A stretch of 64,000 nt of DNA from Tricholomella constricta (Eukaryota > Basidiomycota > Agaricomycetes > Agaricales > Lyophyllaceae), in the NCBI GenBank assembly GCA_013368375.1, contig JAACJP010000059.1, forward strand, positions 1-64,000, given 5' to 3'. How positions within the stretch are numbered: the first letter of the stretch is position 1; each line of letters starts with the position of its first letter. Below, piece by piece: positions 56,115-64,000 of this stretch. The translations under genes and the position numbers were made by a program. The notes beneath the pieces are model-generated. The model did not search any database. It had not been told where the DNA came from and worked only from the letters and a program-made list of their open reading frames with translations.

Positions 56115-57114
56115 ATGCCTCAATCATCTCCGCCATCCCAGCCCAGTTCTCAGCCCAGTTCTCCTTCACCAACGCCCCCAACATCTTCGCCACCCGAGGC
56201 CCGTTCTCCTTCACCGATGCCCTCAATGTCTCCGCCACCCCAGCCCAATTGCACGAGCGCTCACGGTGTTAGAGGGCAGCGTCTCTGCGATCACTCTGAA
56301 GGCCTTCAATCCGCCGCAATCTCCCTTGAAGCAGCCCATACCGCCATCGAAGAAGCTCAAGCTGGTACGTCCCTCTCCATCTCTATCTCACATCTGTCCG
56401 CTGACCGGTATATCAACTCAGCGCTTCGACGCGTATTGCCTATTTCTCCTCGTACGTTTTCTACCTATCTTTTTTTGTCTATGCGAAACTGACTTTTACT
56501 GACTTTCCTTAGGCATCATCGCAAGAGCTCTCGGACCAGAGCGTTACAAGGCTTTCCTCGCAGAAACGGCCGCCGACTTGGCCGCTCGAGGCGACCTTGA
56601 CGACGCATCGCTAGGTACGTAGATTCAATTATGTGGCGCTTTTCGATATGAGCTTATGGGTGCCACAGGGATGCCCGCGTTGCCCTTGGCACAATATGGA
56701 AGCACGTCGCCGCAACAAGATATTGCCACTCCCCGCCTCCTGTCTTCTGGTAAGTTCTTACTCCGCTCCCCTGCCCAATTTGAAGACAAGACCAACTGAT
56801 GCATTAATGGTGTTAGAGAACATGATGGCAAAAGAAGACTATTGGTACGTTGTCAAGGTTGGGCGCGAGCCAGGTGTTTTCCGTGGATCGTGAGTACTCT
56901 ATTGCCTCTGCACGTCTCGAACTCATGCTCATGGTTCATCAGCGCCGGCATCATGAATAACGTCAGTGGCATATCGGGCGCGAATCCTGAACGGTACACC
57001 ACGGAGCAAGACGCACTCGACGCGTACGAGAAGGCATTAGTGGCGGGGCTCGTAGTAAAAGTCACCTCAGTGTCTACTCGCGCCGTTTTATCTCCTTATG
57101 ATACATCCATCTGA
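56115..57114 (+). CDS. Protein with RNase H1 N-terminal-type (viroplasmin-like) domain, 235 aa
   Basis: Exons 56115-56364, 56422-56451, 56513-56614, 56669-56749, 56817-56889 and 56943-57114; sum 236 codons with stop. N-terminal 50 residues are Pro/Ser repeats (PSSQPSSPSPTPP). The C-terminal third reads YWYVVKVGREPGVFRG, a splice, then VSGISGANPERYTTEQDALD and AYEKALVAG: the pattern of the small hybrid-binding domain at the N-terminus of eukaryotic RNase H1, which grips RNA-DNA hybrids or dsRNA. No RNase H catalytic domain follows. Mushrooms carry many stand-alone versions, as far as I recall. Divergent from the 703-aa gene (475 bp between). Confidence 0.7.
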
Positions 57115-57157
57115 GCAGTATGTCGAGCGAATTTTTGTACATCAATCATAACAGCGT

Positions 57158-58138
57158 TCAAAGATCTGACCACGCTCCTACGGTATCTGAGTTTACCACA
57201 AGATTGAGGGCTCCCGCATCAATGAGACTGGTTCTGAGCTCGAGACAGGTAACGCCTCGAACAACCGTCTCGACAAGGTTCACCTTGAGCCTCCAGAGCT
57301 CTCTGATCTTCCACATCTCGCTTGGGAGCCTACCCTCCATACTTCTCAGACGTTCGAGAAGCTCCCGACCCTCCGCTGCATGGTCCCAGATGCTGCGAAT
57401 CCAATCCTCCACGGTATTGGCCCAAAGAGCATCTGAGTGCGACTGCTCGAGCGTGGAGATCCACGTTGATGAACCACCAAATGCGGCGCTCCAAGCTTCG
57501 ACGTCAGATTGCAGCTGGTTAAAAATATTGAAGTGTGTATCTTGAGTGGAATCGGTGTCATTGTCGGATACCGCCAGAGCAGCCGGGACGGCAAACGTCC
57601 GCTTTTGTTTTAGATGTAGCGGCGTTGGCGTGGTTGTCTGCCTGAAAGTCGTAATCACTGGAATTGAACTCATCCTCGAACCCCATAAGATCACGATGAA
57701 GAAGGAGTGTGTTCTCTGGTGGCCGGAGTGTCATGGGGGGTCGCGTTTCCGAGTTCGAGTCGTTATCACTCGCACTCGGGGTCGGGGAGGAAATTCTACG
57801 TTTGAAGTTCCTTGTGAGCTAGGCCGATAGCGATTCAAAAGTGCACATACCTCGTCTTTGATTTCTGTGCGCGCTCGGCCCTTGTTTCTTTGGAAAGCAT
57901 AACTGCTTTCCTGAACAGGATTGACATCAGTAGCAGTTCAAATAGAAGATACAAAATATGAACCGTTGAGCGCGGATTTTTGCCATCCTTAGACGGGCTG
58001 CATCTCGACATTTGTCGCGGTTCCTCTACCCAAGCTTCAAGTCTCGACAAACGTACAGCAAGATATTGTAACGTACCTTTGATAATACCTCGTGTGCTTG
58101 GTGCCATCAGGAATATCGGGTTCACTGTCTGAGCTCAT
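57158..58138 (-). CDS. Unrecognised multi-exon gene, structure uncertain
   Basis: The clear part is an open frame 57694-57158 (SDVEAWSAAFGGSSTWISTL, IWDHAAEGRELLERLRSMEG, SLIDAGALNLVVNS). Upstream, short exons can be proposed from a start at 58138 (MSSDSEPDIPDGTKH) through introns with gtacgt and gtatgt donors (near 58077 and 57850), but frames between them were not settled. The C-terminus runs to within 45 bp of the RNase H1-domain gene, convergent with it. No family recognised. Confidence 0.45.
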
Positions 58139-58355
58139 GCGTTCGTACAAAGACAACATGTTATTGCCAGTGTATTAGCTATATATATGGACGATTGATG
58201 GGCTGCAGAAAGACGATTTACATTCCATTACTATTGGGCAAATCTTGTGCCTCAGCACCCATATAAATCTGAGCGTAATAACTATGAAAATGCGTACCAA
58301 ATGTATCAGACACCATAGGTTCCTCCAGGCTCTTGAAAGTGCGGTTTTCAAAATG

Positions 58356-58395
58356 TTCGCGACCGTGTTCGCGACCATTACAATATGTTCGCGAC
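58356..58395 (+). repeat. Three TTCGCGAC motifs, right cluster
   Basis: Starts 58356, 58368, 58388 (spacings 12 and 20). Directly to the right lie five tgatca/gatcac motifs (about 58431-58482). The motif orientation is the same as in the left cluster. Confidence 0.6.
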
Positions 58396-58918
58396 CCAAT
58401 CTCAATGCTGATAACTGTCGGCTAGATGTTGATCAGATCACTTGATCGTGATTTGGACATGTGATCAAATTCTGTTGATCACTTTGCATTCATTGTCAAT
58501 GTATTATATTAACGTTGACCTCCTCCTCCACGTTCGATTACACGCCCACATTCGACTGCAATACTCGAGCATTCAAATATTCAAGGTACGCCTATCTATT
58601 CAACTGCTTACTTCAATCTCCCTTCTTCCACTTCATGAGCTGCACGGAGAGCCTCACCCATGGGCACACGGCGGTTGATTGTAGTGTTTCTTGTTTTATT
58701 TTTGGACGTCTCTCCGAACCCAACGCTAACCAATTTCCTAGTTCTTCAAGCCTCGCACCAGGACAACCGTTACGCGCTAATGGAACGAAAGGGGAGTTCC
58801 GCTTTGCTTCAGAAGTCATGAAGGGTACTTACTGGTGGCATAGACACGCTCGGGTGCCACATTCTCCCCCTTTTCTCCAACACTTCACGAGATCAGCACC
58901 GGTATCAGCATCCTTCCC
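58396..58918. other. Region upstream of the TET/JBP gene
   Basis: About 520 bp. Open on + in one frame (from 58515) without recognisable content; a first exon of the dioxygenase gene could be here but is not supported. Confidence 0.3.
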
Positions 58919-60609
58919 ATGCTCCAGCGCGCTATTGACGCGGAGGACGGGCGGTTTTTTGATGGTGAGAGCCACAATGATGGCGTCGAGCTCTCTTCAT
59001 CGCAGACCTTGGTACCGCGTCCTATCTGTCTACTGCCTCGTTCGGGCCCATCAGGTTCCCCTCAGCGTTCACCATCCCATGCGGTTGCGTCCGCACCCCC
59101 GGAGGATCCAACACCCCCATCCTCCAACGCTGCCGCGTCTGAGCCCGCGTCCGAGCCCCCTACATCCAAACCCGTCGCGTCCACACCTCCGGAAGACCTA
59201 ACGTCCCCATCCAAAGCCGCCAGGTCCGAGCCCCCGGCGTATCAACAGGGCATTTCTGAGTCCCCTACATCCAAAGCCGTCGCGTCCACACCTCCGGAAG
59301 ACCTAACGCCCCCATCCAAAGCTGCCAGGTCCGAGCCCCCAGCATATCAACAAGGTGTTTCTGAGGCATCTCGAAACAAGGCTCGCTCAAAGGCGCGACG
59401 GGCAGCCCATCGCAAACTGGGTGCAAATGCCAGGGTTCCCGCCGTCAACTACCGCCTACGCCATACGCCTGCGCTACGAAGCGCAGGTCCCTCCGTGATC
59501 CCTGCTGATCTGAACGCTGCGCAACTTCCAGCGGCTTCTGGACGCTGGGTCGGCAAACGTCTTCGGCCTTCTCGGGCTACCCCTTGGACACTTGCTGAGT
59601 GCAAAGCGGCGGGTTTTAGGGTATTCCCTTGGAACGGTCGGTGCGTATTACTTGGTCTCCTCCTATGTGCTTAAATTGACAGGGCGTATGTAGTGACCCG
59701 CATGCAATCGTCGACAAGGACGACCGGGGCATCGTCTTTCTGGTCGGCCACCCGAATGATGATTCATGGCCACAGGTGGCATCGGCTGCCGAAGAGGCCA
59801 TAACCCAGGCGCGCTTACGTGGTGAAGAAAAAAAGCTATTCAAAAGCGATCAACTGAGCCATCGCCGGGGTAGATTCTTTGCATTAGCATCCGGCGTGTC
59901 TCATGGTGGTGGTCAGACGGTAGGGGATTCTGTTTATTTTGTATTATACAGCTTCCTGATCAATGTTCTCCTACAGCGGCCAGGCAATCTGGTCCACAGC
60001 ACCAAGGTGCGGGCGCTTCTTGACGAGGTATTGGGTGATCCAAGCGTTCAGCATATCGCTGGGTTCCAATCTAGTGCGTAAATTCTAGCTTCTCCCTACC
60101 CTTCCAATAATTCATTCACCTACTGCTCAGGCGCGTTTGCCTACTACGCGCCGAAAATTTACAGGGATTATGCGTCCAATCTAGAGGCGCTCTACGTGCA
60201 CGACCCGCAACTCCAAATCAACTTTCCTCACAGCATATTGCCCGCCATCACCATCAACTTCGGACCCGAAACCGTTACGCTCGACCACACGGATCCCGCA
60301 AATGTCGCGTATGGGATGTGTCTCCTGACCTCTGGGGGAAATTATGATCCTACCAAAGGAGGCCACCTCATCCTTTTCGACCTGGGACTTGTGATTGAGT
60401 TTCCGCCAGGGGCAACGATCATGCTTCCTTCAAGCATCCTGCGCCATGGCAACTGTCCGATTCAGGGAGGCGAGCGACGCATTTCCATCAGCCAGTATTG
60501 TGCGGGAGGACTTTTCCGCTGGGTCAAATATGGGTTTCAGACCTCAGATTCTCTTGAAGCAAGGAAGGGTGGTAAAGACTTAAAGAGGAAGTGTCACGAC
60601 CGCCCCTAA
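58919..60609 (+). CDS. TET/JBP-family 2-oxoglutarate/Fe(II) dioxygenase, 3' end cut by an LTR
   Basis: Exons 58919-59640, 59694-59919, 59977-60073 and 60131-60609 (508 codons with stop). The family oxidises 5-methylcytosine in DNA, and its fungal branch is expanded with KDZ transposons. N-terminal 200 residues are Pro/Ser-rich with a 35-residue tandem repeat (from 59174). Then WTLAECKAAGFRVFPWNGR, HRRGRFFALASGVSHGGGQ, VQHIAGFQSSAFAYYAPKIY, and the catalytic double-stranded beta-helix: HTD (Fe ligands) in VTLDHTDPANVAYG, the distal His in SSILRHGN, and the 2-oxoglutarate Arg in GGERRISISQY, then AGGLFRWVKYGF. All key residues are present. The last five residues and the stop come from the Gypsy LTR at 60592; the natural C-terminal tail is lost. 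The start is the first Met of the frame and may not be the true one. Confidence 0.85.
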
Positions 60610-60937
60610 ACTCGCAATCACTTACGCTTTCCCACGCACGTCCACCGTATATATGATGGCACCACTTCTTTTCAGACTCCTTACCTCGATATTACCTATT
60701 GTTAAGACTAGTTCTCGATTCTCGTTCTCGTTTCTCTCTCTCTCTCTCAATCTATTTGGCTTCACACCCGTATCACTTGAGCTCGTTCGTTCGAATTAGC
60801 CCCGGTGAACACCTCCGTCAACGCTCACGACCTCCGAATACTCCTTCGTAGGCCGTCTTCCTTGACGGACGTCAGGCCTGTCCGCTTCGGTGGTTCCAGA
60901 ATAACTCTGTAACCGGCGTGCTACACAGGTCCTAACA
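60592..60937 (+). repeat. 5' LTR of the second Ty3/Gypsy element
   Basis: 346 bp, TGTCACGA to CCTAACA, homologous to 4904-5261. ggaag just before it (60587-60591) is the likely target duplication, its partner being outside the window. After the LTR comes taatatcgaggtcctccc, with no standard tgg-type primer binding site, and gag starts only 29 bp on. Confidence 0.92.
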
Positions 60938-60966
60938 TAATATCGAGGTCCTCCCACCCACCGGAC

Positions 60967-63825
60967 ATGTCCTCGACGATAGTGGAGCCTAACACAACCA
61001 TCCGCTATCAAAACTTCGAAGGTCCCTCCTTCACTCAAAGGAGACCTTCACCACCACCCTTCGAAACCTCCCCTGCCTCAACAGGACCTCCGATGCAAGG
61101 GACTTTCGGATCCAACAGGTCCAGGTTGGAACACCAGATCTTCCAACCTGGCCAACATGAGGGGGATTTTTCCTCAGTCAGTCAGGACCCACGACGACCC
61201 CTACCCCGAACCCCCTCAAACGTATTCAACCCCTCTTACCAACTCGCCACCCCCAACTATCCCCCCTTACCACCATCCGCAACGACCTCCGGACCTCCGC
61301 TTTCAAGTAACCAGACTCCCGGATCGTACTACGAAAGGTTGAGGCACCCGGAGATGTTCCAGAGGAGGGATAGGGCACGAGAGGAGGGACAGGGACAGTT
61401 CGCTCGTCAACAAAACCCCTTTCTACACGGTTCAGACCACGAAAGGATACTCTACGAACTCCGCATGACGCGAGAAGAGTTTTCACGACAAGCGCACGAG
61501 CTCCTAGTCGAAACCATGGGGATGGATCATCAACCCCGAACACCGGAACAATGGGCCAACCTCGTGTTGTCGACCATGCAACTGCACGAAGCCCATCAAT
61601 TACCCCCACAACTGACGGTGTTGCTACAAATGGGGGGAAACGAAAGAAGGTTACGCGCTCTGGCTGGAGAAATCCAGACGTCCAACGAGGGAAGAAGATT
61701 CTCCGACCCCCAAAGCGCGGGACGTTCCTTCCACATGCCAATTCAGGAGCCCGTTCCCTCCAGAATCGAAACTAGATTCGAAGAACCTCCACGAGCGACA
61801 AGCACGGTCAATACGCAGACAGCTTCGGCTCTACTCAGGAGGATGAACCACGCTCCCCCCAGCCAAGAAGGGTTCGAACCCACCGTCACACCAGGGGCAG
61901 ACGCTCGAAGAGCTCCGACGTTCGGGTTCTGGGGAGCCCACAACTTACAAAGAATCCCCGAAGAGAACCCCCCTGTCGAAGGACCGTTTTCCAGGCCAAA
62001 TTCGGGTTTTCAGGGCCCACAGGGGACCTTCGCAAACCAAGAAGGAGTACCTCCGAGGGAACCTGAGAACATTCCCCTACCTCCGTCGGAACGGGGAATC
62101 CCAACGCCACTGTCGTACGCCCACAGCTACGAACTACGCGAAGAAAACTCGGAAAGAAGAGAGGGAGCACCCCCTAGGGCACGAGAAGACTGGCACCAAA
62201 CACCACCTCATCTGGCAAGTCAGAACAGGAGGTCACCACAAGGCCCACGCCCAATCTCCCCAAGAGAACGACGTGGAATCGGAGCGGACCCCGGCCCCGG
62301 TCAAAACGTAAACATCCTCGACGGAAGGCAAGGGACCCAACAACAATTCCCCCAGTTCGAACAATACAGAACTGGATACAACCCCGGACCAGCCCCACCC
62401 ATACCCGGCGGACGACCGAACCCCCAGTACAACGGACCACCTCCACAGCCCCAACCACCTCCGGGATCTTCGGGACCACCTACCCCGAGAGGAACTCAAT
62501 GGGGAAACGGCCCCGGAGGACCAGGAGGGGGAAGAGGAGGTTATTGGGGAAACGGCCCCGGAGGAACAGGAGGTCCTGGAGGAGGGGGAGGTCACGGAGG
62601 ATACGGACCACCACAAGGACCAGGAGGCCCGGGAGGCCCCGGAGGTCCCGGAGGGGGAGGAGGAGGCCACGGAGGAGGAGGAGGAGGAGGCCCACCCGGA
62701 AATCCGGGAGGAGGCCAATTCGCAAACCCTCAACGACCCCCACCTCCACCGCAACAGCTCTTAGGCCCAAACCAAAACCTGACCCCGGAACAGTACCGAC
62801 ACCTCCTAAACCTGGAATCGAAAATCGACATCAGGAAACCGGACCCCTTCACTGGAAAAGAACCGAGGAGATGGAAAACCTTCGTCACGGAATGCCTAGT
62901 AACGTTTCAAGCCAAGGCGATCACCTACGAACAGGATCACCTGAAGGTGTCATTCGCGAGCTCCTACTTAAAGGACGGAGCTATGGACTACTTTCGGCTG
63001 CAACTCACGTACAACCCCCAACACCCAATGTTCACGAATTGGGAAGGATTCGTACACAAATTAGGATCACGCTTCGGAATACCGAACTCGAGAGTGGAAG
63101 CCGAGAACAACATTTCGCGACTGAAAATGAAGGAATGGGAAAAGTTCACAGCATTCATCATCAAGTTCGAACAAGAAGCGTACGAAACAGGCTGGAACTG
63201 GGTAGCACTACAGTTCACACTCCGGAAAGCGCTCCCCCAACGAATCCTTAACGTCCTGGCCATCGCACCAAGCCCCGAAACCTACGAAGGTTACCGAGAT
63301 CTGGTCACCCAAATCGACCGGAGGTACTGGGAACATCGCATAGAAAATCCAGAGTCCTACAAACCCCTCTGGGCGAATAATGCGAACACCTCCAACACCT
63401 CCGCACGACCTCCGATGGGACCTTCGGCCGGACCCGCAAGCCGCACGACGCCGCAAACGGCTCAGGGGAACAGGAACGCACACTTGAACGCCGAAAGTCA
63501 CGATCAGGACCCGGACTCAGGTAAGGAAGGTAAGGCGCAAGACCAAGAAATCGCATGGGATGACGAAGAGGCACTACAAGCCAACAACTTCGGATTCAAG
63601 AAGTCAACGCGCCCCTGGGTGAAGATCGATGAAGACGTAAAGCAACAACGAATTCGAGACAAGGCCTGCATCCTATGCGGTGACCTGGAACACTGGATGC
63701 GCGACTGCCCAACAGCAAATGCCATGGGCAGAGCCACCTACCTCATCGGCGACGACATCTTCGAATTCCATCACAAGACAGAAGAGGGAAACGCGGGGGC
63801 GATTCAGGACTTACCCGGGCTCTGA
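60967..63825 (+). CDS. gag: Ty3/Gypsy Gag, 952 aa
   Basis: Capsid/nucleocapsid protein that packages element RNA. Residues 1-500 are Pro/Arg-rich and disordered; about 505-590 is a Gly-rich run (GGPGGGRGGYWGNGPGG and similar). The retrotransposon Gag domain follows (DPFTGKEPRRWKTFVTECLV, SSYLKDGAMDYFRLQL, LGSRFGIPNSRVEAENNISR, ETGWNWVALQFTLRKALPQR). A CCHC zinc knuckle near 910 (CILCGDLEHWMRDC) binds RNA. It is longer than common Gags because of the N-terminal and Gly-rich parts. The frame is intact and its stop lies in the frameshift hairpin. Confidence 0.93.
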   Translation: MSSTIVEPNTTIRYQNFEGPSFTQRRPSPPPFETSPASTGPPMQGTFGSNRSRLEHQIFQPGQHEGDFSSVSQDPRRPLPRTPSNVFNPSYQLATPNYPPLPPSATTSGPPLSSNQTPGSYYERLRHPEMFQRRDRAREEGQGQFARQQNPFLHGSDHERILYELRMTREEFSRQAHELLVETMGMDHQPRTPEQWANLVLSTMQLHEAHQLPPQLTVLLQMGGNERRLRALAGEIQTSNEGRRFSDPQSAGRSFHMPIQEPVPSRIETRFEEPPRATSTVNTQTASALLRRMNHAPPSQEGFEPTVTPGADARRAPTFGFWGAHNLQRIPEENPPVEGPFSRPNSGFQGPQGTFANQEGVPPREPENIPLPPSERGIPTPLSYAHSYELREENSERREGAPPRAREDWHQTPPHLASQNRRSPQGPRPISPRERRGIGADPGPGQNVNILDGRQGTQQQFPQFEQYRTGYNPGPAPPIPGGRPNPQYNGPPPQPQPPPGSSGPPTPRGTQWGNGPGGPGGGRGGYWGNGPGGTGGPGGGGGHGGYGPPQGPGGPGGPGGPGGGGGGHGGGGGGGPPGNPGGGQFANPQRPPPPPQQLLGPNQNLTPEQYRHLLNLESKIDIRKPDPFTGKEPRRWKTFVTECLVTFQAKAITYEQDHLKVSFASSYLKDGAMDYFRLQLTYNPQHPMFTNWEGFVHKLGSRFGIPNSRVEAENNISRLKMKEWEKFTAFIIKFEQEAYETGWNWVALQFTLRKALPQRILNVLAIAPSPETYEGYRDLVTQIDRRYWEHRIENPESYKPLWANNANTSNTSARPPMGPSAGPASRTTPQTAQGNRNAHLNAESHDQDPDSGKEGKAQDQEIAWDDEEALQANNFGFKKSTRPWVKIDEDVKQQRIRDKACILCGDLEHWMRDCPTANAMGRATYLIGDDIFEFHHKTEEGNAGAIQDLPGL

Positions 63826-64000
63826 ATCGCGAAGAGCTGAAACCGGGCCTTGACACTGAACTACGCGCAACGGCACTATCGACAACGGACACCCGCACTG
63901 TAACACTCTCCTCCCACTCGTCCCTGGCATTCTTAATACACCTCACGCCAAACGGAGGGGGAGAAAAACCCGAAAATACGCTTATCGACAGCGGAGCTAC
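63783..64000 (+). CDS. pol: Pol start (protease), -1 frame relative to gag, partial
   Basis: The -1 frame is open from 63783 through the gag stop to the window end and reaches ENTLIDSGAT at 63975-64000, the aspartic protease active site (DSGA). It has no start of its own near here, so it should be made as a Gag-Pol fusion by frameshifting. The rest (RT onward) is outside the window. Confidence 0.85.
63786..63847 (+). promoter_or_regulatory. -1 ribosomal frameshift signal: GGGAAAC plus hairpin, possible pseudoknot
   Basis: Slippery heptamer G GGA AAC at 63786-63792, in the gag zero frame as X XXY YYZ. Six-base spacer (63793-63798). A perfect 9-bp stem GCGATTCAG (63799-63807) with CTGAATCGC (63822-63830) closes a 14-nt loop and holds the gag stop (63823-63825). 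CCCGG in the loop (63814-63818) can pair with CCGGG at 63843-63847, giving an H-type pseudoknot. Shifting -1 leads into the protease frame. Confidence 0.85.

Larger units (their letters stand above)
60592..64000 (+). mobile_element. Second Ty3/Gypsy element, 5' part
   Basis: LTR, gag, gag/pol overlap with a frameshift signal, and the start of protease; runs off the right edge. Same LTR family as 1-5261, but gag and pol are open here, so this copy is less decayed. It lies in the TET/JBP gene, in the same direction. Confidence 0.92.

Noticed and set aside
53090..58500. A KDZ-type transposon enclosing the TTCGCGAC clusters and the TET/JBP gene
   Set aside because: No KDZ transposase motif is present in the window and no terminal inverted repeat or target duplication was found, so only the repeat clusters are reported.
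60938..60966. Standard tRNA primer binding site after the second Gypsy LTR
   Set aside because: The bases after the LTR (taatatcgaggtcctccc) do not begin with tgg and match no tRNA 3' end that I can name.
61226..63574. Minus-strand and alternative-frame open stretches across gag
   Set aside because: By-products of the Pro/Gly-rich gag composition; unlike the antisense gene at 2688-4684 they show no splicing-compatible, domain-like protein.

Overview
The window reads as nuclear DNA of a mushroom-forming basidiomycete (Agaricomycetes). The reasons are genes with many 45-70 bp GT-AG introns, a class I hydrophobin relic, a HAM1-like protein, a fungal TET/JBP dioxygenase, Plavaka (CACTA-type) and hAT transposons, chromodomain Ty3/Gypsy and Ty1/Copia elements, and a tRNA-Leu with a short intron. 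The species cannot be named from this.

Layout. 1-5261 is the 3' part of a chromovirus-type Ty3/Gypsy element. Its pol has three one-base frame breaks, and between pol and the 3' LTR lies a spliced antisense gene. It sits inside a Ty1/Copia element (5262 to about 9330, minus). 9421-10600 (-) is a five-exon PD-(D/E)XK-like gene; 11178-12503 (+) an F-box protein; 13003-13518 (-) a small secreted protein. 14331-17893 is an apparently intact hAT transposon with 8-bp target duplications. 18736-19457 (-) is a low-complexity protein and 20368-20460 (-) a tRNA-Leu(UAG). From 20.7 to 52.4 kb the window is built from six copies of an unrecognised two-exon gene family (about 295 aa), two complete Plavaka transposons (21673-28115 and 29791-36175), a hydrophobin pseudogene, two acyl-CoA ligase pseudogenes, a complete 12-exon HAM1-like gene (41190-44715), and an array of exactly four identical 406-bp units (45454-47077). 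53.3-58.1 kb holds three head-to-head or convergent accessory genes flanked by short TTCGCGAC repeats. 58919-60609 (+) is a TET/JBP-family dioxygenase cut near its C-terminus by the 5' LTR of a second Ty3/Gypsy element, which runs off the window end (gag, a -1 frameshift signal, start of protease).

How it fits together. Most DNA here is mobile or duplicated. Ordinary cellular genes are HAM1, the F-box protein, the secreted protein, the low-complexity protein, the tRNA and probably the PD-(D/E)XK-like gene. Nesting order can be read directly: Gypsy into Copia, hAT into one copy of a tandem non-coding repeat, Plavaka 1 about 11 bp before the start of one family member, Gypsy into the TET/JBP gene.

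The most unusual object is the 4 x 406 bp array. Each unit carries a full type III hammerhead ribozyme core with three consistent helices, and starts with a tRNA-like acceptor/T-arm fold. It looks like a retrozyme-like or viroid-like DNA copy. The second candidate for something undescribed is the six-member gene family; the third is the antisense spliced gene inside the Gypsy element.
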